Source: Qaidamihabitans albus
Lineage (GTDB): Bacteria > Actinomycetota > Actinomycetes > Mycobacteriales > Pseudonocardiaceae
DNA length: 43,719 bases
Assembly: GCF_016464705.1 (NCBI RefSeq)
Contig: NZ_JAEHOB010000012.1
Coordinates: 175,191 to 218,909 of the forward strand
Reading direction: 5' to 3'
Position 1 is the first letter of the stretch; every line of letters starts with the position of its first letter. Under the pieces are notes generated by a model. The model did not search any database and had not been told where the DNA came from. It saw nothing but the letters and a program-made list of their open reading frames with translations. Positions 1 through 9,204 of the stretch are shown here, piece by piece. Both the position numbers and the translations under genes were made by a program.

Positions 1-288
1 ATCGGGCTGCTCGCCATCGGCCTCGCCGTGCTAGCGGGTGTCGGCCTGCGCATCGCGGCCGTCACCGGCACCGCGATGATGCTGCTGATGTGGGCCGCGG
101 AATGGCCGCTGGACCGCTTCGCCGAGAACGGCGAGCCGTCGATGGCGACCAACCCGATCATCGACTACCACATCATCTATGCGCTCGTGCTGATCGCCCT
201 CGCCGCCTGCTACGCCGGCAACACCTGGGGTTTCGGCAGGCAATGGGCGCAGATCCCGGTTGTCGGGCACAACCGCTGGCTGCTCTGA
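1..288 (+). CDS. DoxX-family membrane protein, C-terminal part (cut by window edge)
   Basis: The frame is open from base 1, so the gene starts upstream of the window; 95 residues are visible. It shows two hydrophobic segments separated by a polar loop with NPIIDYHIIYA, and the stretch MWAAEWP, both typical of the DoxX/quinone-reducing membrane protein family of actinomycetes. These are small four-helix membrane proteins tied to redox or sulfur metabolism, but the exact substrate cannot be read here. It ends 45 bases before the PEP synthase on the same strand and could be co-transcribed with it. Confidence 0.75.
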   Translation: MGLLAIGLAVLAGVGLRIAAVTGTAMMLLMWAAEWPLDRFAENGEPSMATNPIIDYHIIYALVLIALAACYAGNTWGFGRQWAQIPVVGHNRWLL

Positions 289-289
289 C

Positions 290-320
290 TACACCCGACG
301 ACTCTGAGTACACCCGACGA
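290..320. repeat. 12-bp direct repeat before the PEP synthase gene
   Basis: TACACCCGACGA occurs at 290-301 and again at 309-320, a 19-base period, in the short gap before the PEP synthase. It may be a duplication scar or a binding site. No function is assigned. Confidence 0.5.
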
Positions 321-333
321 TCGGAGGCTCTCC

Positions 334-2556
334 ATGCCGAGACATATCGTCCCCCTGCCCGAGCTGACCGCCCGCGACACCGCGCTGGCCGGCGGGAAAG
401 GCGCCAATCTCGGCGAGCTGACCGCTGCGGGCCTTCCGGTACCACCGGGTTTCGTCGTCACCGCGCCCGCCTACCTCGCCTCGATGGAGGCGGCCGGGGT
501 GCGAGGCGAGCTACGGCACGCCGCCACGGAGCCGGCTGGCCCCGCGGTCTCCGAACGGTTGCGCGCACTCGTCCACAAGGCCGGCGTCGCGCCGGCGATC
601 GCGGACGAGGTGCTGGGGGCCTACGCGCGGCTCGGCGAGGATGTCCCGGTCGCGGTGCGATCGTCGGCGACGGCCGAGGACTCCCCGCACGCCTCGTTCG
701 CCGGGATGAACCGCAGCTTCACCAACGTCATAGGCGATGACGCGGTCGTCTCGAGTGTCCTGGCGTGCTGGGAGTCGCTGTTCGCCGAGCGGTCCCTGGC
801 CTACCGCGGCGAGCGGGACGTCACCGGCGAGCCCGCGATCGCTGTCGTGGTCCAGCGCATGGTCGACGCCGAGCGCTCCGGCGTGATCTTCACCGCCGAC
901 CCGCCGACCGGTGATCGCGACAAGATCGTCATCGAGGCGGTGCTCGGCCAGGGCGAGGTGCTCGTCAGCGGGTCCGTCGAACCGGACACCTACGTGCTGG
1001 ACAAGCAGGGGAACCTGCTGGACGCCAGGCAGGGCCGGCAGGCCTACGAGCTGGTGCGGGCCGATCGTGGCGGCGATCGGCGCGTCGAGCTGACCGGCGG
1101 CGAACAACCGCCGGTGCTGCGGCCGGAGGAGACCACCGCGCTCGCCCACCTCGCCGTCCGCGTCGAACGCCACTTCGGCGTGCCACAGGACATCGAATGG
1201 GCGATGTCGGACAAGGACACCTGGCTGGTGCAGACCCGCCCGATCACGACCCTCACCGAGGAGCGAGCCGACGAGATCGTGCTCAGGGGACTGCCCGCCG
1301 CTCCCGGGGTGGCTTCGGGTGCCGTGCGGATCCTTCACTCACCTGGCGACAGCGATCAGCTCCGCCCCGGCGACGTCCTGGTCGCCGAGATGACCGCACC
1401 CGACTGGGTACCAGCGATCCGGCGAGCCGCGGCGCTCGTCACCGACCAGGGCGGCATGACCTGCCACGCCGCGATCGTCGCCAGGGAACTCGGCCTTCCG
1501 TGTGTCGTCGGTACCCGATCAGCCACCCGCGACCTGCACGAGGGCCGGCTCGTCACCGTCGACGGCGCCGCAGGGACGGTCACCACGGGCGCCACACGCC
1601 CCGCCACCACCACACAGCCACAGGCCCCCGCACCGGCTCCGGTGGCCGAGCCGCTCGGCACCCGCCTCTATGTCAACCTCGGGCTACCCGAACAGGCCGA
1701 GCGCACGGCCGCGCTCCCCGTCGACGGTGTCGGGCTGCTGCGCGCCGAGTTCATGCTCACCGAGGCGCTCGGCGGGCGGCACCCGCAAGCGTTCCTCGCC
1801 GAACCGGGCCCGAAGCCGTTCGTGGAAGCGATGTCCGCGGCGCTGGTTCGCATCGGGACCGCGTTCGCGCCGCGGCCCGTCGTCTACCGCACGATCGACT
1901 TCCGCACGAACGAGTTCCGGCGGCTGGCCGGCGGCAAGAACTTCGAGGCCGCCGAGGACAACCCGATGATCGGCTACCGGGGTTGCTACCGCTACGTCGA
2001 CGACCCCGAACTGTTCCAGCTGGAACTGCGGGCGCTGGCCATCGCGAGGGAGCGCACCCCGAACCTGCACGTCATGCTGCCGTTCGTGCGCACGAAATGG
2101 GAGCTCGACGCCTGTCTCGAGCTGATCGACGCGAGTCCACTCGGCCGCCAGCGCGGGCTACACCGGTGGATCATGGCCGAGGTGCCGTCGGTGGTCTACT
2201 GGATCGGCGAGTACGCCCACCTGGGCATCGACGGCGTGTCCATCGGCAGCAACGACCTGACCCAGCTCATGCTCGGCGTCGACCGCGACTCCCAGGTTTG
2301 CGCACCATTGTTCGACGAGTCCGACCCCGCCGTCCTCGACGCGATCGCCCGCATCGTCAACAGCTGCCACGACACAGGCCTCACCTCATCGCTGTGCGGG
2401 CAGGCGCCATCAACGAAGCCGGAGTTCGCCGAACACCTCGTACGGCTCGGCATCACATCGATCTCCGTGAACGCCGACGCCGTCACCGCGGCGCATGCCG
2501 CCATCGCCTCGGCGGAACGGCGCGTCATGCTCGACGCGGCCCGGAGCGCTGGGTGA
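334..2556 (+). CDS. ppsA: Phosphoenolpyruvate synthase
   Basis: A 740-residue enzyme expected to convert pyruvate, ATP and water to PEP, AMP and phosphate in the cytosol (gluconeogenic direction). Residues 1 to about 315 form the PPDK/PEPS nucleotide-binding domain ([10 protein letters not shown] near the start). Residues about 335-400 are the swivelling phosphohistidine domain with GGMTCHAAI, placing the catalytic histidine at 378. An Ala/Pro/Thr-rich linker at about 400-430 leads to the PEP-binding barrel ([26 protein letters not shown]). It is slightly shorter than the roughly 790-residue E. coli enzyme. The ATG at 334 follows GGAGG at good spacing. PEP synthase/PPDK genes are frequent members of actinomycete hypoxia clusters, which fits the neighbours. 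It looks intact. Confidence 0.93.
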   Translation: MPRHIVPLPELTARDTALAGGKGANLGELTAAGLPVPPGFVVTAPAYLASMEAAGVRGELRHAATEPAGPAVSERLRALVHKAGVAPAIADEVLGAYARLGEDVPVAVRSSATAEDSPHASFAGMNRSFTNVIGDDAVVSSVLACWESLFAERSLAYRGERDVTGEPAIAVVVQRMVDAERSGVIFTADPPTGDRDKIVIEAVLGQGEVLVSGSVEPDTYVLDKQGNLLDARQGRQAYELVRADRGGDRRVELTGGEQPPVLRPEETTALAHLAVRVERHFGVPQDIEWAMSDKDTWLVQTRPITTLTEERADEIVLRGLPAAPGVASGAVRILHSPGDSDQLRPGDVLVAEMTAPDWVPAIRRAAALVTDQGGMTCHAAIVARELGLPCVVGTRSATRDLHEGRLVTVDGAAGTVTTGATRPATTTQPQAPAPAPVAEPLGTRLYVNLGLPEQAERTAALPVDGVGLLRAEFMLTEALGGRHPQAFLAEPGPKPFVEAMSAALVRIGTAFAPRPVVYRTIDFRTNEFRRLAGGKNFEAAEDNPMIGYRGCYRYVDDPELFQLELRALAIARERTPNLHVMLPFVRTKWELDACLELIDASPLGRQRGLHRWIMAEVPSVVYWIGEYAHLGIDGVSIGSNDLTQLMLGVDRDSQVCAPLFDESDPAVLDAIARIVNSCHDTGLTSSLCGQAPSTKPEFAEHLVRLGITSISVNADAVTAAHAAIASAERRVMLDAARSAG

Positions 2557-2928
2557 TTAGTTCTTGAGGTAGCGCAAATACAGGTCACGCATCGGGACGG
2601 AGCGGACGTGAACCCTCGCGACGAGTACCACGCACCCGTCGCCGGTGACGACGAGCGCCTTGAGGTCGAGCTCGGCGACGCCGGGCACGAGGTCGGCGAG
2701 CACTCCCACCCGCACCAGAACGTCCTGCACCGAGTCCGCCGGCAGCGTCGCGACTGGGTCGGCCGACGCGCGCAGGCCCTGGATCAACCAGTCCGCGGCG
2801 GCCTCGGCGGTGAGCGCCAGCGCCGTCCCTACCGGCACCCGGCGAACGTCGCGCGCAGCTCGTCCGGCACGCCCAGTGCCACCCCGCCGCACACGGGCTC
2901 TTGTGCACCAGCCCGTCGGCGGTCGACC
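2557..2928 (-). pseudogene. Remnant of acyl-CoA synthetase (NDP-forming)/Pat-type ATP-grasp protein
   Basis: Pieces of the ATP-grasp half of an ADP-forming acyl-CoA synthetase or Pat acetyltransferase are visible in different frames. LVHKS is followed after a frame change by GGVALGVPDELRATFAG; then, after missing sequence, GLRAS and the family's C-terminal motif VPGVAELDLKALVV, ending in RDLYLRYLKN. The N-terminal domains and most of the ATP-grasp fold are gone, so no function is expected. Its stop abuts the stop of the PEP synthase in convergent orientation. Pat-like proteins are common in DosR-type clusters. Confidence 0.65.
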
Positions 2929-2942
2929 GGACCGTACCGGTT

Positions 2943-3020
2943 CACCAGCCACAACCAGCGAGACAGCGCTGGGTCGAGAGTCGCCTCGACCCGGACCGGA
3001 TATCGGTTCGCGGTCGTCAC
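2943..3020 (-). pseudogene. 5' fragment of a DUF4389 membrane protein
   Basis: A GTG at 3020 with a strong AGGAGG ribosome site opens a frame containing ANRYPVRVEATLDPALSRW then LWLV, matching the start of DUF4389 membrane proteins of actinomycetes. About 26 residues in, the match stops and the frame runs into the decayed ATP-grasp remnant, so everything after the first membrane approach is lost. The ribosome site and upstream DosR-like box are preserved, suggesting recent deletion. Confidence 0.6.
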
Positions 3021-3084
3021 GGAAGCCACCTCCTCACAGGGTTGTCCGTATGAGTCGACGATGCGCCACCGTGACTGCCCGCAG

Positions 3085-3104
3085 GCAGAAACGAAGGTCC
3101 CGAA
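3085..3104 (-). promoter_or_regulatory. DosR/DevR-like box
   Basis: On the minus strand this reads TTCGGGACCTTCGTTTC then TGC. The left half matches the DosR consensus (TTSGGGACTWWAGTCCCSAA) closely; the right half is poor. It lies about 65 bases upstream of the GTG of the DUF4389 remnant, the usual distance for a DosR-activated promoter. The call is by eye and also leans on the dormancy-type gene neighbours. Confidence 0.45.
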
Positions 3105-3188
3105 GGCCGTGGCTTCAGGCCCTGCTCGCGTCCCGGCGTGCGGTGCGACTCTGATGGAGCGCACGGACACTCTCCCGACCGCGCCACC

Positions 3189-3341
3189 ATGGACGCGGCA
3201 CTGTCGCTGGCCGTGCGCGCCCCGTCGATGCGCAACCCGGCGCCCTGGCGATGGACGGTCGACGGCCCGGTCGTGCATCTCCATACCGCCCCGGGCCAGG
3301 ACGGATCCGATACCGGATGCCGGGACGTGCTGCCGGCGTGA
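3189..3341 (+). pseudogene. N-terminal fragment of an Acg-type nitroreductase-like protein
   Basis: The frame from ATG 3189 encodes MDAALSLAVRAPSMRNPAPW, like the start of Acg-family (Rv2032-type) flavin-binding nitroreductase homologues, which usually read RAPSVHNSQPWRW here. The family His-Asn pair has become Arg-Asn. The frame stops after about 50 residues where about 330 are expected. Acg proteins are classic members of the DosR regulon. It is non-functional as it stands. Confidence 0.6.
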
Positions 3342-3344
3342 GCC

Positions 3345-4350
3345 CGAGCAGCACGGCTGTGCTTTCGCCGGTGTTAGTTGGCAGCGTGCAGGCGAGGAAT
3401 TTACGGAGGTTGTCGAAGCCGCCGCGCCCTTCCTCGACGGCCGACTCGATCGAGGCGAACCGGTCGTCGACGAGCACCATGCCGGCGGCATGCCGGGCGG
3501 CGCGGTGCCGCCGCGGCCCACGGCCACCCCGATGTCGGCCTGGCGCAACGCCGGGGGCGTCACGCCGGGGCGTCGTTCACGACGTCTCCGGTCATGGCCA
3601 CCACGTGCCATTGGGCGCAGCAGCTACCGCACCAGTCGCAAGCTTCTGCTCCGGTGACACCCTGGCGAACAGTGCGGTCTCCCGGACGGCCGCGTCCAGC
3701 TGGTCGCCGTCCGGTCGCTCAAGGTCGGCGCCGGTCAGCACGGCGGCCGCCTGATCGCGACGGTCAGCAGGCGGGCGAAGCGGGCGAGCTTGCGGGTCAG
3801 CGGCGTGGGCTCCAGTTCGGCGGCGACGAGCCGCTGGATCTCCCCAGCTGGGTGCGCTCCGATGGCGGTCACCGCCAGGCTGCCCGAACCCTTGGTCACG
3901 AGCGTGCCCAAGTAGAGCGTATTCGTCCGGTCCGTCAGCGGCGTCGCGAAAGCGATGGCGGCGGACTTGCTCCGGCCACCGACTCGCCGGTCAGCGCGGA
4001 CTCGTCGACCTCGAGTGTGCATGCGTCGGTGAGCCGGGCGTCGGCGGGCACGCGGTCTCCCGCGGCGACCCTGACCACGTCGCCGGGCACGAGCTGGTCC
4101 ACGGGAACGCGGCGAGCGATGCCTTCCCGCACGAGCGTCGTCTCCGTGGGGACCATGCGGCCCAGCGCGTCGAGTGCCCGCTGAGCCCGGGACTCCTGGA
4201 CGTAGCCGACGAGCATGTTGACCAGCACGACACCGGCGATCACACCGGCATCGACGCCCTCACCGAGCAGTGCGGAGATGCCCGCCGCGGCGAGCAGCAC
4301 GTAGACCAGCGGGTTGTGCAGGTGGCTGAGGAGCCTGCGCAGCGCGTGGA
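3345..4350 (-). pseudogene. Broken P-type cation ATPase
   Basis: Recognisable pieces run in order along the minus strand. The membrane start is LHNPLVYVLLAAAGI. The actuator domain follows, with the TGES loop (DESALTGES). After a frame change comes LVTKGSGSLAVTAIGAH and the fourth helix. Then there is a large deletion, and AVRETALFARVSPEQKL. Next is MTGDVVNDAPA, where MTGDGVNDAPA is expected, then a stop, and in another frame ALRQADIGVAVGRGGT and DDRFASIESAVEEGRG. The phosphorylated DKTGT motif, the nucleotide domain and the C-terminal helices are absent. It resembles the P2-type ATPases found in DosR-type clusters. It cannot be active. Confidence 0.85.
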
Positions 4351-4415
4351 AGTCCAGGCTCCCGCAGCCTGCGGTGCGCGGTGGCGGACCGCAGTGCCGG
4401 GCCACCGGCCTTTGT

Positions 4416-5018
4416 TCACTGCGCGGCCCGGACGCACCGGGCGCGCAGCACTCCGGGCACGCTTTCGGCCAGTACCGTCGCGACGTGGCGGTCGGTCTCG
4501 CTGCCGAACCGGTCGGTGATCGTCACCTCGCCACCGGCGACGTCGACGGACCACCGGCCAGGCCCGCCGAAGATCGCGAGCCGATGCCGGATGTCGCGGG
4601 CGAGCGCCTCGTCGCTACGGGCCAGTGTGCGGACCAGGTCACGGCGGCTCACGATGCCGACCACCCGATCACCGTCCACAACGGGCAGGCTGCGGAGGTG
4701 CTGGTCCAGCATCAGCCGCACCACGTCCACGACGTCGAGCCGCACGCCTACCGCTTCGGCCGGTGCCGTCATCACGTCCCCGACCAGGGCGCCGGCCGCG
4801 GGTCGTGCGTCGCCGCCGGCAGGCGACGACCGGGCGTCGCGGGGAAAGCGGTCGCGTACCAGGTCGGCCTCCGTGACGACCCCGAGCAGCCATCCGTCCT
4901 CGTCCACCACGGGCAGTGCGGTGAAGCCGCGCGCGGCCAGCGTCTCCGCGGCGGCCTTGACGGGCGTCTGCGGTGTGATGGTCACGACGGGTGTGCTCAT
5001 GACGTCGCGTGCTCGCAT
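4416..5018 (-). CDS. CBS-pair and BON domain protein
   Basis: A soluble 200-residue protein. Residues about 1-58 and 80-133 are two CBS repeats (MSTPVVTITPQTPVKAAAE; LPVVDGDRVVGIVSRRDLV) that together form a Bateman module, usually an adenosyl-nucleotide sensor. Residues about 138-196 form a BON domain (VTITDRFGSETDRHVA). This architecture is common in actinomycete hypoxia/dormancy clusters; the partner it regulates is unknown. The ATG at 5018 has GAGGAG 9 bases upstream. It follows the Rv1733c-like gene by 21 bases, so one transcript is likely, and its end runs straight into the truncated P-type ATPase. Confidence 0.88.
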   Translation of the reverse strand: MRARDVMSTPVVTITPQTPVKAAAETLAARGFTALPVVDEDGWLLGVVTEADLVRDRFPRDARSSPAGGDARPAAGALVGDVMTAPAEAVGVRLDVVDVVRLMLDQHLRSLPVVDGDRVVGIVSRRDLVRTLARSDEALARDIRHRLAIFGGPGRWSVDVAGGEVTITDRFGSETDRHVATVLAESVPGVLRARCVRAAQ

Positions 5019-5039
5019 TGTCGTGTTCTCCTCAGTCCC

Positions 5040-5657
5040 CTAGAAACCGCTGCGCTGGCGGTCGATGTCTTCCCATTCGCGTTCCCATTGGCCGAACCTG
5101 CGCCGGTCCAGGGCCCTGCAGGCGAGCCAAAAGCCCATGGCACACATGGCGACCGCGCCCAGCCACAGGGTTGCCGCCACGGCGACGCCCTCCCATGCCG
5201 CGGTGGTGGCCGTCCGGGGCGCCAGTACGACGTCACCGTCCTCGTCGAGCCAGATCGGCACTTCGGTGCCGGCGGGCAGTCCGGCTTCGGCTCGGATCGT
5301 CCCGGTCCGCCGGGTGCCGTCCGGCAGTCGCCACTCGGCGAGCACCGAGGTCTCGTCTCTGCTCGCGCCACCGTGTGCCGACAGCGGAGTCGCCGGTGCG
5401 TCGGCGACGAGCACGGCCAGCGCCTCGTGCCGTTCGCTCGCCTCGGTCGCGGCGACCCTCGACTCGCGGGCATAGGTCTCCGAGCCGAGGGCGGCCGCGA
5501 ACGGCAACACCATCAGCGGCACCAGGATTACCAGCAGCAACAGGTGGCCCTCCAGGCGGTCCCAGCCCCGCACCAGTGGGTTGCGGCCAGGCCGGATGCG
5601 CCAGCCCAGCCGGGCTGCCCACGACGGGCGGCCCGACGTCTCCGCTGCCATTGCCAT
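5040..5657 (-). CDS. Rv1733c-like two-helix membrane protein
   Basis: A 205-residue membrane protein of the Rv1733c family. A charged N-terminus with NPLVRGWDRLEG precedes helix 1 (about 38-58). An extracytoplasmic region contains the family's VPIWLDEDGDVV stretch at about 122-134, helix 2 lies at about 155-180, and the tail reads RRRFGQWEREW. Rv1733c is a DosR-regulated dormancy antigen of unknown biochemical role in Mycobacterium tuberculosis. ATG 5657 is preferred over an upstream in-frame start because GGAGG lies 5 bases before it; an ATG at 5651 is also possible. Two DosR-like boxes lie 57-92 bases upstream. Probable first gene of the pair with the CBS-BON gene. Confidence 0.82.
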   Translation of the reverse strand: MAMAAETSGRPSWAARLGWRIRPGRNPLVRGWDRLEGHLLLLVILVPLMVLPFAAALGSETYARESRVAATEASERHEALAVLVADAPATPLSAHGGASRDETSVLAEWRLPDGTRRTGTIRAEAGLPAGTEVPIWLDEDGDVVLAPRTATTAAWEGVAVAATLWLGAVAMCAMGFWLACRALDRRRFGQWEREWEDIDRQRSGF

Positions 5658-5713
5658 CGCCTCCTCCGAGCTTGTCCGCAACCCAGCATCGGCGATCTGC
5701 CAGGCACGGCAGA

Positions 5714-5749
5714 GAGCCGTTGGTCCCTCACCGCCGGGGCCAAGGCCCT
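5714..5749 (-). promoter_or_regulatory. Tandem DosR/DevR-like boxes
   Basis: Two imperfect palindromes lie 22 bases apart upstream of the Rv1733c-like gene. On the minus strand they read AGGGCCTTGGCCCC (5736-5749) and GGGACCAACGGCTC (5714-5727). Both fit the GGGAC-N4-GTCCC core of DosR sites with mismatches, and tandem boxes are usual for strongly induced DosR promoters. Judged by eye only. Confidence 0.45.
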
Positions 5750-5793
5750 CGATACTCGACGGGTTTGTGCGCCCGGGCAGCGGGTAGGAACCG

Positions 5794-6356
5794 GCCGAGG
5801 CCATCGACCGGCACATCGCGACCCACTTCGGGCCGGTCGCGTTCGTCCTGCACCAGATCGCCTCGCACCTCGTCGGTGTGCACGTCCACGTGTCAAACCC
5901 ACCCGGAGCCGCTCTACCACGCGCATCATCTCGGGAATGCGACGGCCCGTGACAGTGCTCCAGGGGACGGGCTCAGCCCGTACGCGGAACCGATGCTGTG
6001 CCTGCCGGCCGACTGGCCACCCAGGCGCCCACTGCACGCACCAGGAACACCGCTCGCAGGCGTGGTCATCCCCGATACTCAACGTCCCGCCCGAAACCGA
6101 ATCATCGACGTCGGCGACGGCACCCGGACCAACCTGCTCGCGCTGATACCACTACATCCTGCCGACTCGAACTCGAGCCATCCAGGGCACCGACGCACTC
6201 ATCGACACACTCGACCACGGCAGAACCAACGAACTCCTGGACCCGCCCCTTACCCGCACGACCGCGCACTCACACCAATTCAGCCGCATGTATGGCCGCA
6301 CGACTTGGCGGCTGTCTTTGCCCGAGGGCAATCAGCCGACGGTCAAACGAACTTGA
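5794..6356 (+). pseudogene. Frameshifted SUFU (suppressor of fused-like) domain protein
   Basis: Fragments of a bacterial SUFU protein occur in order on the plus strand but in different frames: HIATHFGPVAFVLHQIASHL; LYHAHHLGN; PYAEPMLCLPADWP; RIIDVGDGTRTNLLALIPLH; GTDALIDTLDHGRTNELLDP, ending near a TGA at 6354. At least three frame changes and no clear start make it dead. Bacterial SUFU proteins are known as immunity partners in polymorphic toxin systems, which fits the RHS-type wall protein remnant nearby. Its tail overlaps the end of the convergent 151-residue gene by 25 bases. Confidence 0.75.
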
Positions 6357-6787
6357 AGATCGTCGAAGTCGGCGTCACCTTGGCCGTCACTGCAGGACAC
6401 AAGCAAGACATCTCCGGTATCGCCTCTGCGGACCCGCATCGCTGAGTTGCCTAGCCAAGCCTGTGTCACCCCAAGGCCACCGCGCCAGACATTCCAAAAT
6501 TTCAAAGACGTCCGCGCGCCCGATTTCGTGATACGAACGGCTACCTGGTCGGGCCTGGTATCGCGCCACAACACGAGATCGCGAGATTCGACGTCGTTAA
6601 CCTTCAACAAGCCGTTATGGATCTTCATTTTAAGACCCTGAACTGGATACTTCTTCGCGGCCAACAAATCGACAGTAATCATGTCTGGAATCCGGTCGAA
6701 CTCGTAGAGAGCGAGTATCTGTTCTCCATTCCATTCAACAACGGGGCTTTGCGCGGTGGCGAATAGGTCTGACAACGATTCGGTCAT
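6332..6787 (-). CDS. Hypothetical 151-residue protein, AT-richer than its surroundings
   Basis: An intact frame of 151 residues with no signal peptide, membrane segment or motif I can name. It is rich in W, D, R and V (RDLVLWRDTRPDQVAVRI; VWRGGLGVTQAWLGNSAM) and ends in a small acidic GDADFDDLQVRLTV segment. The DNA is clearly less GC-rich than the flanks, suggesting recent transfer. It starts 9 bases downstream of the broken RHS-type gene, on the same strand. In intact RHS loci this position is often held by an immunity or effector-specific gene, so it could be an orphan immunity gene. The start at 6787 has only a weak AGGG ribosome site. Confidence 0.6.
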   Translation of the reverse strand: MTESLSDLFATAQSPVVEWNGEQILALYEFDRIPDMITVDLLAAKKYPVQGLKMKIHNGLLKVNDVESRDLVLWRDTRPDQVAVRITKSGARTSLKFWNVWRGGLGVTQAWLGNSAMRVRRGDTGDVLLVSCSDGQGDADFDDLQVRLTVG

Positions 6788-6796
6788 TTCAATACC

Positions 6797-8404
6797 CTAG
6801 ATGTCTGTATGGATCGCGCTCTGCATGGTCTTGAGGCCATCTCGGCACGAAACCCGTTCCGCCATGTCGACGCGGGACCGGTTCATGACTAAACTCCATC
6901 GACTCCGTACCTCCGTGTTCGACGCCCGTACTGTGATCCCGTAGTTGGCCGCGCCATGCGTCCAGCCGTGCACCATGTCCCGACCGACGTTGCCGAGATG
7001 CATGCTCACCCAGCGGGAACTACACCCACTGTCGTGTCCGTAAGCGAAGCCCACCCGTCTGATCAAGGCGCCGTAGTTCGGCCCCGGGTACGTCTTCGCG
7101 CCACTCACCGACCACGGCTGCGTGACCTTGTGGATGAAGACGTCACGCGGGCTGCAGGAGTACGACCAGGTCTCGTACATCTTCAGATGAGCATCGAGGA
7201 TGTGGTTGCCGGCCAGCTGCGAGGAGATCGAGTCGAACTTCAGGTACGCGGCTGCCTTGTTCCCGCCTCCGTTGTACGTACCCACGCTCAGGTTCGGATC
7301 GCCGGAATTGTCGGCGTTGAACGGCGACTGCACGAACGTAGAACCGTTGGTGTTCTTGGTGACCGTGGGATCAACCTTCACCGGGAACACGCGCTCCGGA
7401 TCCGCGAGCCAAGCTCGTCCGCGTGCACCCGCAGCACGGGATTCGCCCTGTCGCCAGCGAGCTCGTACGTCACGCCGTACGAACGCACGCTCTCACCAGA
7501 GAGCGGATCGACGTTTGAGTCCTCCATGAATCCCGGCGGGATCGTCGCTTGCCCTGTGCCCTCGACTTCCGTGAGCACCACCGAGCCCTCGTCCATCGAC
7601 GCCGTCAGGCCGCGCAACCGCAGTGGGAACTCCCATTCGGTCGGCGCAGCCACCGACTTCAGGATGATCGTCTCCATGGCTCCGGCAGGTGTCGCCTGGA
7701 CATGCAGATCCGCCTCGGTACGCACCTCCGGGTAAGTCACCGCATCATCGGACACCTCTCCCACGACCGGGTTCGCCGACGCCAGCCCAAAGCCGAACGA
7801 CCTCCCACCACCCAGCTCCACCGATACCAACTGCTCCGCATCCGCGACAGCGGCGAAACGCTTAGGCTCGGGCTCCGCTTTCGTCCGCCACGCCCGCCCG
7901 TCGGCCACCAGCGAAGAATCAACCCGCTTCCAATCGCCATCCCCGTCACGGAAAAACTGCCGCCCCTGGAACGCCCGCAACGTCCGCGTTCCGTCCGCGT
8001 TCGCGAACACCTGCCGGTCAACCGCTCCCTCAGCTGGCAGTTCCCGACTCGTAGCCGAATCGAATCCCTTCACCGCACGCGGCGCTCGGGCTTTGCCGAC
8101 CGCGACAGACGGCCGCTCAACCGGCGGAACCACCAGCCCCGGAGCCGGACCGCGCTCATCCGGGCCCAACCCGCCCTTGGCCGGAGCAGCATCATGGCGG
8201 CCCGCGTCGGTCTTCGCGTTCGTCGTCGCAGCGGACACCGCATGGCCCCGCCCGGCAGCCGAACCCCACCCCTGCTCGGGAATCCTCCCCTGCTGGGCCT
8301 GCTCCCCCAAGCCACGGTGTCGCCGCCACCAAACCCGCGGTCACCGCCAGCACCAGCAGCAACGTCAACATCCGAGACGAACCCGATGCGGAACGGCGCA
8401 CCAT
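6797..8404 (-). pseudogene. Frameshifted, truncated RHS-type secreted wall protein (DNRLRE domain)
   Basis: The leader (ATG 8404) encodes a signal peptide, SSRMLTLLLVLAVTAGLVAA, then changes frame near 8300 to a 5'-proximal domain (FANADGTRTLRAFQGRQFF; DGDGDWKRVDSSLV). Near 7414 the frame breaks again; adding one base restores AWLADPERVFPVKVDPTV. From there a DNRLRE-type domain continues (AAAYLKFDSI; LKMYETWSYSC; WVSMHLGNVGRDMVHGW) to a stop at 6797. Full-length relatives go on with YD repeats and a variable C-terminal toxin; those are missing. It is the front of a secreted RHS/polymorphic-toxin-like protein. The two breaks may be real or assembly errors, but the truncation is real. Confidence 0.72.
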
Positions 8405-9204
8405 GCCCCAACCCACCCAGCACAGAAGCACGAACGCATTGGCACGCTCGCCCGAAAACAAAAGGATGTACTCGCAGCCGGAATGAGGACGGAATTCTAG
8501 ATCAATCCCGAATGCGCCCGACGCAACGTATCCGTCAACCAAGCGCCACGGTTAGTCCGGTGTTCAAACCGTGACAATACGGACACCACACATAAGTCTT
8601 GACTGCCCCTCCCCCAACACACCCAAAGTAGAAGGACAACTCAAGCAAGCCAAGATCGCCAAGGTGCGATAGGCCGAAACGGCAAGACGAGTATCACTCT
8701 AACCGCACAACGTAAGAAGCCGACCCTGCTCCTGCCCTCCATACCACCAAATGAGCCGTCAGCCCGGCAGGCACAGAAATCTCACCAGACAAGCAGTCGA
8801 TAAGACCCGCCAGGATACGAGGTTGGAAACTTGCAGACCGCCCGTTACGGGCGTGTCGTCGCGTCAGATCAACCACAACACCGCCATACAGAGCAACATT
8901 TGCCGCAACACTGTCGACTCCTATCGAGCGTTGACCACCCGGTATGCACTGGAGTCGACAGCTCGTTTACTTTCGGCGAAAGTCGGGGTCGGACCCGCAC
9001 CGTCGGACTCATTGCCGTACCGCAGCCCACGTCGTGCGGGTTCGCCTCCCCTCTGGGGTTGGTGTGCCAGTATCGCGCACCACGGCTCCTCGACTGATTG
9101 GTGCCAACGCGGGAATTGACCATCGCAGCCCTCGCCGCAACCACGGTGGCACGGTCCCGCACACGAGGAAGACCCGCGTGGTAAACGTCGACGAGATCTC
9201 GACA
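8405..9204. other. About 800 bases without a recognisable gene
   Basis: Both strands were read. Only short open frames without family features or good ribosome sites are present, and the base composition is lower in GC around 8550-8950. The promoter of the RHS-type gene may lie in 8405-8600. I see no RNA gene or long repeat. Confidence 0.5.

Noticed and set aside
4314-6146. A 610-codon plus-strand open frame
   Set aside because: It lies antisense to the CBS-BON and Rv1733c-like genes, which have clear domains, and its own translation is low-complexity and unrecognisable.
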